64,000 nt of DNA from Pontederia crassipes (Eukaryota > Streptophyta > Magnoliopsida > Commelinales > Pontederiaceae): NCBI GenBank assembly GCA_030549335.1, contig CM060194.1:58742547-58806546 (forward strand), read 5' to 3'. Below, piece by piece: positions 47,501-59,703 of the stretch. Numbering within the stretch: the first letter of the stretch is position 1; every line of letters starts with the position of its first letter. A program made the position numbers and the translations under genes. The notes under the pieces are model-generated. The model saw only the letters and a list, made by a program, of their open reading frames with translations. It was not told the origin of the DNA and did no database searches.

Positions 47501-49749
47501 TGCAACACTTCAGCAACATTTCAGAGATGCATGATGTCAATCTTTGCAAACATGAATGAGAAAATACTCAAAGTTTTCATGGATGATTTTACACTATTTG
47601 GTAGCTCTTTTAATAATTGTTTGGATAACTTATCTCTAGTTTTGCAGCGATGTGAAGAAACGAATTTGGTCCTTAAATGGAAAAATGTCACTTCATGGTT
47701 AAGGAGGGTATAATGCTTGGCCACAAAATCTCAGCAATTGTAATTGAAGTGGATAAGGCCAAGATAGATGTTATTGCAAATCTGCCCCCTCCAACCAATG
47801 TGAAGGGCATTCGAAGCTTCCTTGGGCACGCAGGATTTTATCGCCATTTTATCAAAAATTTTTCAAAAATGGCTAAACCCTTAACTAATCTTCTTGCTAA
47901 GGACACAAAATTTGATTTTAATTCAGATTGTCTTGCTGCCTTTAATTTATTAAAGGAAATGTTAATTTCTGCACCTGTTGTTGTTGCACCAGACTGGTCT
48001 CTACCATTCCAGCTGATGTGTGACGCGAGTGATGGTGCTGTAGGAGCTGTGTTGGGGCAAAGAAAGGATAAAACATTTCATGTCATATATTATGCAAGCC
48101 GAACATTGAATGTTGCCCAACTAAATTATGCAACAACAGAGAAGGAGTTTCTTGCTATTATTTTTACTTTTGACAAGTTTAGATCATATCTAATTTGTTC
48201 AAAAATTATTGTATACACAGATCATGCAGCCATCAAGCACTTGATGAGCAAACAAGATGTCAAACCTAGACTAATCCGATGGATACTACTTTTGCAAGAG
48301 TTCGATGTGGAAGTAAAAGACAAAAAAGGGACTGAGAACTTATTAGCTGATCACCTATCTCGTTTGGAGTCATCTCCAAGAGAAGTCACAGACATACTTG
48401 AAGAATTCCCAGACGAGAAACTTTTTTCTATCTCTACAATTTTTCAAATTTCTGACACTACACCATGGTTCGCTGATTTTGCTAATTACCTTGCAGGACA
48501 TTACATTCCAAAGGGTATGACCACTCATCAAAAAAGGAAATTCTTATCTGATGTCAAGAATTATCACTGGGAAGATCCTTATCTTTTTCGATTATGTGCA
48601 GATCAAGTAGTTCGAAGATGTGTTCACGAAGATGAGATTGATAATATCCTAAGTCATTGCCACGATGGACAAGCTGGATGTCACTTTGGACCTAATCGAA
48701 CAGCGGCTAAGGTACTTGAATGTGGACTATATTGGCCAACCATTTACAGAGATGCAAGAAACTACTGTAAGTATTGTGACAAATGCCAAAGGACAGGTAA
48801 TATTTCTCGTCGAGATGAAATGCCTCTCACAAATATTTTACAATGTGATATTTTTGATGTTTGGGGCATTGACTTTATGGGACCATTCCCTAAATCCTTT
48901 AACAACCAATACATCTTAGTGGCGGTTGATTATGTTTCCAAATGGGTAGAAGCTGTAGCCACACCAACAAATGAGGCCAAGGTAGTTGTCAACTTTCTAA
49001 GAAAAAATATTTTTACTCGATTTGGAACACCTAGGACTATCATAAGTGACAATGGAACACATTTCTGTAATAAAATAATGTCAATTCTTCTTAACCGATT
49101 TGGAGTCAAACACTTTCTCAGTACCCCATATCATGCCCAATCTTCTGGACAAGTGAAAATTTCAAATAGAGAAATTAAAAGAATTCTAGAGAAAACTGTG
49201 AACTCATCTAGGAAGGATTGGTCCTTGAAACTAGACGATGCACTTTGGGCATATAGAACCGCTTTCAAGACACCTATAGGTACCTCTCCTTATAGATTAG
49301 TTTTTGGAAAATCATGTCACCTTCCTGTGGAATTAGAACATAAAGCTTATTGGGCAACGAAATTTTTAAATCTGAATCTAAAATCATCACAATCAGAAAG
49401 ATTATTACAATTAAATGAGCTTGATGAATTTAGATATCATGCATATGAGAACAGCAAACTATATAAAGAACGTACTAAAAAATTACATGACCTACATATT
49501 AAACATAAAGAATTTTTACCTGGTCAACGAGTGCTTCTTTACAATAGTAAACTCAAATTATTTCCTGGGAAACTCAAATCAAGGTGGACTGGCCCTTATA
49601 ACATAATCAATTGTTCACCTTATGGAACATTTGAAATTGAATCATTGGATCATAAACAAAAAATTAAAGTTAATGGACATAGACTTAAACTCTATCATGA
49701 TAACACATATTATCAAAATTTATCTATGATTAATCTGTTTACCATCTAA
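44510..49749 (+). mobile_element. Athila-like gag-pol coding region (fossil)
   Basis: Parts in order: gag (about 44.5-45.95 kb; FGGRFHEDPHDHLDKFL, then a CNNCGGGHASNYCP zinc knuckle), protease (about 46.0-46.75 kb; DLGASISLM), reverse transcriptase (about 46.8-47.7 kb; FMDDFTLFG), RNase H and integrase (about 47.7-49.75 kb; [24 protein letters not shown], then [11 protein letters not shown] and the DNGTHF core). This order, with integrase last and no chromodomain that I can see, fits Athila/Tat rather than chromoviruses. A few breaks; I treat it as a fossil. Confidence 0.9.
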
Positions 49750-51677
49750 ATGTCGAATTGACAAAGTCAAGCTGACGACTATAAATCAGAACTATTTTTA
49801 TCCTTTTTATTATTTCTTTAGATTAGTCTTTCATTAGTTTGTTGATTAATATCTTTAGTTGTGGTAATAGTTTTTATTTTGTTGAGTCATCTGCGGAAGG
49901 AGAGACCTCGGACATGACAAGGCGAAACAGACGAATCACCTTGAAAATCGGCCAAGCTCTTACGACATGACCCTTCACTACGCCATCACGTGGGAATAGA
50001 TCAATCACCGCCGTTACGCCCTGTGCGTTATGGCCAAGCTTCCACACCGAACCAACTCCTTACGGCCGAAGTCTCATCGTCGGTTCCACCTATTCGTTAC
50101 GGCCAAGCTTCCACGCCGACTTCATTTTACGGCCGAAGAGCCGACGCCGTCACCGCTGCTCCCTTACGCCCAAAGTGTCACTCCTCCTATTCTTTACGGC
50201 CGAGCTTCAATACAGCCCTTCCTTCTTTCCGGCCGAAGTGACTACGCCTTTTCTCCCTTACGGCCGAAGTTACGCCGCCCCTCTCACCATTACGGCCGAG
50301 ATTGCACGGCTGAGATCTTCATCAACAAAATTTTGAGGCCAAGCTTTTACGGCCGAGACTCTCCATTATCGGCCGAGATCTCCTCTCACCGACACCATTT
50401 GCGGCCGACACCTTCATCGATATATATATTGAGGTCGAGCATCCCTCCACCGACAATAAATCCGGTTGTATCTTTTCCCTTTTCTTTATTTTCATTTCTT
50501 CAGCTTTTCTATATTATCTTTTCTCTTTCTCTTGTTGGACTAACACTGAGGACAGTGTCTGGTTCAAGCTTGGGGGAGTTTGCATTCCATGCATTGCATG
50601 TTTCTTTCTTTTTATTTGCTTATGTTTGCATCTATTTGTAAAAAAATCCAAAAAAATTGAAAATTTTGAAAATTTTCTAAAAAATACCATTGCATGCATT
50701 TATTTTTGCTACTATCTTACTAACTCTTGTCTTACTATTTTAATTATCTTTTAGTAAAAAGTTCAAAGACATGTCGTTAATTGATGAAATTTGAATACTT
50801 TTCTTTCTTATCACTTGCTACTTCAGTATCAAACTGATAGACTGTGTGCCCATACTAAGTAGAATTATGAATGACTAGACGACAAAATCATATTCATGCC
50901 TTTTTATTTCTTTTAAGTCTTGATAGTAGTAGCCTTCTTATTGACCATATCAAGTACTTTTTGAGCTTATAAAATAAAGAAGGATTAGTTAAACCCCAAC
51001 AAATAAAAAAAATGATGAATAAAGTTATGTGTAGGTACAAAAGTGTTATCCGGAACCAAGATGTGTTCGAGTAATTAGATCCGTAGGGGTTCATGCCTGA
51101 CGACCTAAGGGCAACTACTCTGGGATCCGTCGATCGAAAGCCCGCTACATGGACCATCTTGTGGAATATGGAGAAGCACAGGAGTACTGAATCATGGCTA
51201 AGTTCGAACTCTTCATTCAGAACCTTGATTGTTCGGGCAAGTAAACTCGAGGGGTGCTTTATCACCTGGTGCCCTAAGGTCATCTGGTCTGGGAGTCATC
51301 AGTTCAAAGCCCGCTACATGGACTTCCTTGTGCAATCCTGCTTGAAGATTAGTACTTTTAAAATGATTGAAAATAAAAATGAAAAGAAAAAGTTTTAAGC
51401 TCAATTAGTACTTATGTGTTCAATATTAATGCTATTATTTGACAGACAATTTATTTTTCTGCAAGGTTGAATTTGAGATTGTTTAAATTTGTGTAGCATT
51501 CAGAACCTCTATGAAGCTAAGTGCATGGAAAATGATAAGATACTAAGTAGCAGGTGTACAGAAAAATTGTGTGAGAAAATTAATCAGTTGACAATGTGGA
51601 GGCTATGATGGAAATTTCTTGAGCCTTGCTTTGAATTTTTGCTTGAGGACAAGCAAGACTTTAAGCTTGGGGGAGTT
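49750..51677 (+). other. Athila-like 3' tail with two polypurine tracts
   Basis: Non-coding tail. Contains the block GACATGACAAGGCGA (about 49913), a TTACGGCCGAAG motif array (about 50010-50420), a first AAGCTTGGGGGAGTT (about 50566-50580) and the true polypurine tract ending at 51677. Between them (51090-51330) a segment with AAAGCCCGCTACATGGAC occurs twice in diverged form. The 50030-50641 frame is non-protein-like. Confidence 0.7.
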
Positions 51678-53374
51678 TGATGCATGCAAAATACAACATA
51701 TTTTAGATTATTATTTTAATTAATTTTTCTGTAATTTGATTATGGCATGCATTATTTTTAGTCACTTTTAATCGTAATTCTGGATTTATCAATTTTAATT
51801 ATTAATTCTTTGAATATTTTAATTGTGGATGGATTAACTAAATTTTGATAATTATTTTGCAGAAAAAAATTGAGATTTAGATGGATTGTGCCGTATCGGC
51901 CGAAATTCTGAAGAATTTATCATTACGGCTGAGATTAGGATAAGAATTTATTTCTTACGGTCGAGATTTGGCTTTACCCCCAAGACGTTTTGGCCGAAAT
52001 TAAAAGGGGGTAAAGATAAAAGGAATTTTATCTTTTGGGCGTAATGGCATGAAGATGATCACTTTTTGGCCGAGATTCAAAGGGGGTAACAATTAAATGA
52101 TTTTATCTTTTGGGCATAACAAGATTAAATTCTTTCCTTACGGCCGAGATTTGGAGGGGGTAATGATAAGGACTATTCTTTATTACGGCCGAGATTCGAA
52201 GGGAGTAAAGATAAGAAGGATTTATCTTTGGGCGTAATGATAAAAAAGATTTATCGTGTTGGCCGAGTTTATCTCATAATTTTAAAGTCAACCGTACGAT
52301 GTTACGGCCGGGATCAAATTGAAGGCCGTTCGCACCCTATAAATACGTGAGGAAACCATCGTCCCAAGGGGTGCTCTGAAGTTCAGGTTTCTTCCACGGC
52401 GAGTCGTGAGCTCTGCAGGCTACGACCAAGAGGGGAGAGGTGCGACGGCTGAAAGTTGATCGCGACCCTGATCAAGTCTGAGAGGCTACCCGACTGTCTG
52501 CCCGTGATCTGAAGCTTCGACTTTTATCTATTTGGGTGTAATTCTTCCAACTATTATTATTTTGTTATTATCTCTCCAGAATTTCTAGGATGAACTCCAT
52601 ATTTTTATTTATTTCATGATAGGAGATTATTATTGAAGGGAAACTATTTGGACCTTATATTATTTGTTTTAATCTTTTCTGATCAATTAGTTAATTATGC
52701 TTAATGCTTTTAATTTAATTATTTGGATTTCTGAATTGAGTAATTACCAGTTTGTGGACTATTTAATTTCAGAATTTATTAATTAAATTAATTGATTTTA
52801 TGTGAAATTAATAATTGACATAAATTTGATAACTAGTGTGTGGAGAATCAAGTTTATGTAGTCTATTAATCTATACCAGTTTGTGGAGTGATTAATAGTC
52901 TAGGATTTTTATATTAATGCATCTTAAGGTTAATCTTATCTGACGAATACCAGTTTGTGGGACTTTAAGTTTGATTAAATTTAAGATAGTTTTATTTACC
53001 GGATTAAATAGCAGAATTACCAGTTTGTGGACTCTGTGATGTTAATCTTGTAAATTAATAACTTGGGAAAATTCCTAATCCATCTTTAAAGATTAAATTT
53101 ATCTTTTATAGTTCAAATATTTACCTGATCTATTTTCATCCTAAGGCCTAACTTCAACACCATTATCTTATCTTTATCTTATTTTTTTATTTTATTTCAT
53201 AAAACCTCTTTCCAAAAATTCCATATTTTTCCTCTCTTATTAATTTAAAGATCCAGATATTGAATTAATAATATTCCTCGTGGGTTCGACACTTTTACTC
53301 CTATTACTATATTACTTGAGCGACTAGTGCACTTGTTAGCGATTTTATTTTGCTACATCATCTCATACGCTTCA
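51678..53374 (+). repeat. 3' LTR of the Athila-like element
   Basis: 1697 bp, same ends as the 5' LTR (TGATGCATGC...CATACGCTTCA), a few percent different by eye. Followed directly by the CACTA right arm. Confidence 0.92.
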
Positions 53375-53472
53375 ATTCTGTCAAAAAATCCATCAGAAAT
53401 GACGATTTTCGATGATTTTGAGAAAATTACATATGGTTTTGACCATTTGTAATTGTTATCTTTTTTCTAGTG

Positions 53473-53796
53473 GTAGTTGACAACGATCGCGAACCGTTGA
53501 TGTGTGTGCGGTGACTACAGCTTAGTGGTGTATGCACATGGTTATCTAGAGTTTAGATGGGACCTATAGAGTTGTACTTATGGCATGGACTTGTATATGC
53601 CTTGTGAATGTATTATTATCTATTTAGCTTTTGTATTTCCTTTTTATTATTGTACTATTCTAATTTTAAAGTCTTTCACTTACGTGTCAATTTTCTCGAC
53701 CATTTGGGTCAATGAAATAATCAAAGAAAGACCGAAAAAAATAACGATTGAAAGGGGATCTTGCCATGTGGCGTGGTCGAATTTCAAAGCATTACA
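53473..53796 (+). repeat. Long LTR-like sequence, right part
   Basis: Continues the 35607-39954 sequence after the CACTA insertion. GTTGACAACGATCGCG recalls the GTGGTCAACAGTGACAAATC of the 31511 LTR, and the end CCATGTGGCGTGGTCG...CATTACA recalls CACGTGGCGATGTGCG...CGTTACA. No primer site follows. Confidence 0.55.
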
Positions 53797-56101
53797 GGCA
53801 AATTGACAATGTACGCCATGAGTTCATTGATGAGTTATCCTTTCTTTGCTCGACTAACTAAGACATTATTATCCCAACAACATCCCTCTTACGTATTGGT
53901 TTGACTTATTTTGGTCAGAGAACCATAGCTCGTGATAAAAGTCTTCAACAATTTCACTCCAGATTCTTATTGTCAACAACTAACTCTGGAAAGAGCCTCC
54001 TTGTATTCTCATGCCTTGTACATTAAATTCATCATCCTCTTGAACAAACTCTAAGAGATCCCAATGGTGCTTGCCTACTTTTTGAGGTAGGTAATAGTTG
54101 CCAATAAACTTCTCCACTCTTAACATCCATAGGGATATTGAACCAAATTGATGCTTTATTATGCAAAGATTTAAGAGAAAAAGTGAATGTATAACGTCAT
54201 TAGAAACATTTTGATGTTTAAAAGTGTTAAGAGTGGCGAAACATTTGTCGACTGATCATGAAGGTCTTCATTTAATCATCCTCCAAATTAAGATTATTGT
54301 ATCATCCTCATGATTCCATGATTAATTTCAAAATTACTAGCATTGGTTGTTTATATATAGTATGATGCATTGCTTTGATTGTTATATCTTGCTGAAACGT
54401 ATTCTTGCATGGACAACTCCTTTTCATATTCATCTTGATGTTATTGTGTTGATTATTTCACGCTTGTTTAGTCATCTTATGTTAATTTTTAGTTTACGAG
54501 CTATCCTTTCAATCCCAATTTCAATGTTGAACGCAAGAGCTTCCTTGAAACTCCTAATGTTCTGCATTATTTTTATGCATGTAGTCTCTAGGTTTGGTAA
54601 TTTTGTTCCGGTGCATTAGTTCATACCTGCACAATCATAAATACAAAATGCATCAAAGTAACTAAAAGCAATTAGAGGATAGGATTCTCAACATTTGGTA
54701 CAAGTGTTAGCTCACATAGAAAATATTTCTAAGAATTGCTAGTAAATACAGTAGTCATATCAAGTAATAATGTTACAAATAAGTCAAACTCAAGAGTAAC
54801 TAATTAAATTTAATATAACTCCATAATCTACTGAGTGAAGGTAACAATAGCGATGTTTCAAATAGAAAATAAAATTATATAAAATGAATGACAAAACATA
54901 AAATTAATATGTGTTGTGCTATAGAATTCTTGATGACTAAATATCAAGATTAACTTACATGAACAATGAAAATAATTTAGTACTAAATAATATGGAACTA
55001 GTTTGATTCTTAATGATCTAGAAGTATATAATGTAATAACATTTTGTCCAAGTAAATCAAACTATTTTAACTCTTGTTTAATCTTAAAATCACAAATGCC
55101 GAGACAATCTTAAGTTTGGTAAGATGTTAAGGCACGTCAATGTGTATCCCTTGTACTAACAATCATTTGCATTGGGTTATAAACTAATAAACAACACGAA
55201 ATTCACAACGTACATCAAATTATTAAACTCACATTAATTATGAATCCTTCACTCATAAGTTACAAATAAATTCGCAAAGAAATAATAAAATTTAGAATTA
55301 TATCATGTACCAAGGTTTTAGAATACGATAAACTCAGTAAAAGCATTATGCATAGCACTCAGAAGAATTTGAGGTAATAAATATTAACTCAAATTAATCA
55401 AATGTGTCAATGCATTTTTCCTGAGAAGGTAAATATCCAAATAATAAAGAGCATCCAAATATAGGTGAAAGACTAAACTCGACGTTGCTGATGATTTTTG
55501 GACTGCTGATCAGTCCAAATGTCGAGTTATTGTGCTTTCGAACAGTCACTATTTAGTTTCAAAATTTGTCTTTGATGATGTAGCACAACTCCCCATCTCC
55601 CAAATTTTAAGCACAACGAAACTTCTATTTATAAGTTTCAAGAGTCTTTAGATTTTTCATATAGTTCTAATTTAAAGAAGAGTTTTTGAGGCCAAAAGAA
55701 GAAAATTTAAAATTAAACTTAATTTAGACTTTAGACCAACTAAAACTCCTTTAATTTGAGCAAATATATTTTTAAATGATTCTTAGAACATATGATAAGG
55801 TTAAAAGTCTTAGTACTAAAATTCTTCTGAATGACCATGTCTTTCACGACCCCGACTCTAATTTCATGGCCATTCTGACCCAATTCAAATTTGTATAATG
55901 GTTGGTGACTTCTTGATATTCAAGTTGATCGTGTTGCTTATATTTTTACGTTCCTTCTGGGTTCATAAAACATGATCACACGATACAACTTGTGACTTTT
56001 TTGGCATCTTTGAGCATCTCTTTTACCATGTCGTGATATGAAGCAACGACTCATGATATCCTTAGTTAAAATCTCATGATTTTCTATTAGGATTGTCATG
56101 A
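53797..56101. other. AT-rich stretch, faint gag-like trace
   Basis: No gene is called. On the minus strand near 54130-54250 a LHNKASIWFN-like phrase recalls Ty3 gag, and similar repeat-like AT-rich sequence follows to 56101. Probably old retrotransposon debris; I cannot assign ends. Confidence 0.35.
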
Positions 56102-56106
56102 CTAAG

Positions 56107-57875
56107 TGATGCGTAAAATGATGTAACAAAATAAAATCGCTAGCAAACGTATTAGTCGCTTAAGTAATATAGAAAATAGGAGTAAAAAATGTCGAACTCA
56201 CGAGAAATATTATTAATTCAATATCTGAATTTATAAATTAATAAGAGAGGAAAAATATAAATTTTAAAAATGAGTTATGTAATTATAAAATAAAATAAAG
56301 AAAATAAAATAAAATAATAATAAGATAAGATAATGGTGTTGAAGTTGGTCTTAAGATGATAATGCATTAAGGATAAAAATGTGAACCAAAAAAGATAAAT
56401 TAATCTTCTTAGATGGATTAGGAAATTTTTCAAGTTATTAATTTACAAAATTAAGTTCATAGAGTCCACAAACTGGTAATTCTGCTATTTAATTCGGCAA
56501 ATTAAAATATCTTAAATTCAATCAAACCTGAAGTCCCACAAACTAGTATTCGTCAAATGAGATTAAAATTAAGATGCATTAATATGAAAATTCTAAACTA
56601 TTAATCACTCCACAAGCTGGTATAGATTAACAGACCACACAGATCTAATTCTCCACACACAAGTTATTAGGTCTATGTCAATTTTTAATTTCACAATAAA
56701 TCATTTAATTTAACTAAATAAAATCTAAAATTAAGTAGTCCACAAACTGGTAATTACTTAACTAAAAAATTTAAATAATTAAAACAAAAGCACTAAACAC
56801 AATAAAAAATTGATCAAAAGAAATTCAATAATAATAAAGTAAGGGTTCACAGAATTTTCCTTCAATAATAATCTCCTAAAATAAAATAATTAAAAACATG
56901 GAGTGCATCCTAGAATTACAGAGAGATAATAATAAAATAACAATAATAATTGGAAGAATTACATCAAGAATAAAATCAAGGCCCTCGGATATCGTCGGAA
57001 CGTCTGGATCTGCCGTCCGATCGAATCTCTCTCTGGTCGAAGCCCGCGAAGCTCACAACTTGCTGTGGACGAAAACCAAACTTCAAGGCATAAATTGGAT
57101 CGATGGTTTCATCTTCTATTTATAGGTGCGAACGAGGGTCTTCATGTTGATTACGGCCGTAAATCCTACAGTTGAATTTAAATTCACGGGATAAAACTTG
57201 ACATGGTCTCTTCAAATCTCGATCAAAATGATAACTTCGCCCAAAATGATAAACTATCTTTATCTTTACACCCTTCTTTTAATCTCGACCAAAATATAAA
57301 TTCTCTCTTCTAATCTTGGCCAAAACGATGACTCCTTTAATCACTACACCCAAATTGATAAATCCTTTCTTCAAATCTCGGCCAAAAAGATAAGTCATTT
57401 ATGCAAATCTCGGCCTAAACGTATGGATTACGCCCAAAGTTATCAAGTTGCAAACTTTTACCCCCAAGGAAGTCACGTAAAATTTATCTAATGAAGTGAT
57501 AAACTCAATTTTACGCCTTCATGTGATCATCTCGGCCGATATTCTTGAGGGTAAAGAAAATTCCATTTCGCCCAAAATCTTTATGTGACATGGATTTCGG
57601 CCGATAACAAGTTAGTAATTATCATTTACGTCCAAAGCTTCTATTTGATTTTACCCCAATTACATCGTGACCATCTGTTAATTCGATTTCTTGTAAAATA
57701 ATTATAAAAATTAAGTAAATTCCCTCTTAATTTAAATATTCAAAGAATTCATAATTAAAATCGATAAATTTGAAATTATGACTAAAAATGATCTAAAATG
57801 ATGCATGCCATGATCAAATTATAGAAAAATTAACTAAAATAATAATCTAAAATATGTTATATTTTGCATGCATCA
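56107..57875 (-). repeat. 3' LTR of the gag-pol-less element
   Basis: 1769 bp. On the minus strand it runs from TGATGCATGCAAAATATAAC to TTTACGCATCA and matches the 41100 LTR along its length, including TTACGGCCG-like and ACCAGTTTGTGG-like motifs. AACTCCCCCAAGCTTAAAG at 57876 is the polypurine tract in reverse. Confidence 0.9.
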
Positions 57876-59700
57876 AACTCCCCCAAGCTTAAAGTCTTGC
57901 TTGTCCTCAAGCAAAAATTCAAAGCAAAGCTCAAGAAAGTTCCATCATAATCTCCACATTGTCAATTGACTAATTTTCGTATACAATTCTTCTGTACACT
58001 TACTACTCGGTATCTTAATATTTTTCATGCACTTAGCTTCATAGAGGTCCCGAATGCAACACAAATTTAAACAATCTCAAATTCAGCCTTGTAAAAAATA
58101 AATTGTCTGTCAAATAATAATATTAATATTGAACACATAAGTACTAATTGAGCTTAAAACTTTTTTTCTTTCTCTTTTTTTCACTTTTATTTTCAATCAT
58201 TTTAAAAGTTCTAATCTTCAAGCAAAATTGCACAAGGAAGTCCACGTAGCGAACGTTGGACTGATGACCCCCAGACCAGACGGCCTTAGGGCAACAGGTG
58301 ATAAGGCACCCTCGAGTTTATTTGCTCGAACAACCAAGGTTCTGAATGAAGAATTCGAACTTAGCCAAGATTCAGTACCCATGTGCTTTTCCATATTCCA
58401 CAAGATGGTCCATGTAGCAGGTTTTCGATCGACGGATCCCAGAGCAGTTGCCCTTAGTCGTCAGGCATGAACCCCTACAGATCTAATTACCCGAACACAT
58501 CTTGGTTCCTGATAACACTTTTTGTACCTACACATAACTTTATTCTTTTTTTTGTTGGGGTTTAACTAACCCTTCTTTTTATTCTCTTTTTTTTTAATAA
58601 GCTCAAAAAGTACTTGATATGGTCATTAAGAAGGCTACTACTATCAAGACTTAACAGAAATAAATAAAAAAGGCATGAACATGATCTTGTAGTCTAGACA
58701 TCCATAATTCTACTTAGCATATGTACATAGTCAATAAGTTTGATATAAAATAACAAGTGATAAGAATGAAAAGCATTCAAATTTCATCAGTTAACGACAT
58801 GTTTTTGAACTTTTACTTAAAGATAATTAAAACAATAAGACGAAAGTTAGTAAGATGGTAGCAAAAATAAATGCATGTAATGGTATTTTTTTGGAAATTT
58901 TTCAATTTTTCAATTTTTTTAAGTTTAGATAAATACATACATGGGCAAATAAAAAGAAAGAAACATGCAATGCATGAAGTGTTAGGCCAACAAGGGAAAG
59001 AGATACATACTCAATAAAAAGGAAAATAAAGAAAAGGGAAAAGACACAACCGGATTTACTGTCTGAGGGGTGGCGATGGTGGGTGGTTGCCGAGATGTCC
59101 TTGGCGCATATGATACTCATGGATGTGCCTCGTCATGCAAACATGCTGATTCTGGAGGGATTCGAACCGACCCTGACGATCATCCATATTTCTAAAGTCA
59201 GCTCGAATGTTGGTCAACTCTTGGGCCTGTCGAAGTTGCTCTTCTTGAATAGCGTGCAGCTCTCCTGCTTGACGAAGTTATTCTTCCTAAAAAATGTGGA
59301 ACTCCCCTGCCTGACGAAGTTGCTCATCGTACATTGATTCCCATAAGTTTTGCATGAAAGCATAGTCAGGCTGAGGTGGCGGAGGTGGATGGTAAGTCTG
59401 CTCTGGAGCTAAAGTGAAAGTAGGCTCTGGTGCTATATAGTGATTCCGCACATGTTCCTATAAAGGGGCAAATACTTCCATCGGATCGCGTTCCTCATAA
59501 GGAGTAACTGGTATGAATGAGGAATCTAAAGAGCTCTCTTGTGCTGGAGATGAAATCGAAGAAGGCACCGGCTTATAGGGTGAAAGGGAAGATGCCTTAT
59601 GTCATGAAGTTGCCAGTGATACAATCTGGAAGACTTGTGGCTGCTAAAAGTACTATTGAGCCACCGCATAATCAGTAGAATCAAATTAGGAGAAGGCTTT
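57876..59700 (-). other. 3' tail of the gag-pol-less element
   Basis: Matches the tail of the 41100-53374 element, including the doubled AAAGCCCGCTACATGGAC-like segment (about 58218-58470) and GTCCATGTAGCAGG. No recognisable gene; short frames are not protein-like, though 59340-59700 may be the decayed end of the ORF-1-like gene. Confidence 0.6.
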
Positions 59701-59703
59701 ATT

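Larger units (their letters stand above)
41049..53374 (+). mobile_element. Athila-like Ty3 retrotransposon, nearly whole
   Basis: A fossil with both LTRs (41100-42798 and 51678-53374), tRNA-Asp primer site (42805-42821), a leader rich in TTACGGCCG motifs, a hairpin at 44364-44405, gag-pol (about 44.5-49.75 kb) and a 3' tail with a polypurine tract. No env-like gene is seen. The coding part looks close to whole with only a few breaks. The LTRs differ by a few percent by eye, so insertion was perhaps within the last one to two million years. About 50 bp at 41049-41099 repeat the sequence that normally precedes the 3' LTR. No target duplication is found. Confidence 0.9.
39955..53472. mobile_element. 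CACTA (En/Spm-type) element, split by a retrotransposon
   Basis: The left end is CACTACAAGAAAATTGG and the right end, read inward, CACTAGAAAAAAG; a 3-bp duplication GTA flanks it (39952-39954 and 53473-53475), as is usual for CACTA elements. The left arm (39955-about 41048) has many subterminal repeats of TTTTCGACGGTC and GACCGTCGG; the right arm is only about 98 bp (53375-53472). No transposase is left, so it is non-autonomous. It sits inside the long LTR-like sequence and contains the Athila-like element. Confidence 0.85.

Noticed and set aside
50030-50641. A 203-residue frame after the Athila-like pol
   Set aside because: It is built by the TTACGGCCGAAG motif array, does not resemble an env-like protein, and has no equal in the other copies.
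35602-53801. Perfect target duplication around the long LTR-like sequence
   Set aside because: AGGAG on the left and GGCAA on the right do not match, so I do not claim one.
53585-54619. Hydrophobic small frames as membrane proteins
   Set aside because: T-rich DNA makes hydrophobic residues by chance; no family features or splice context.
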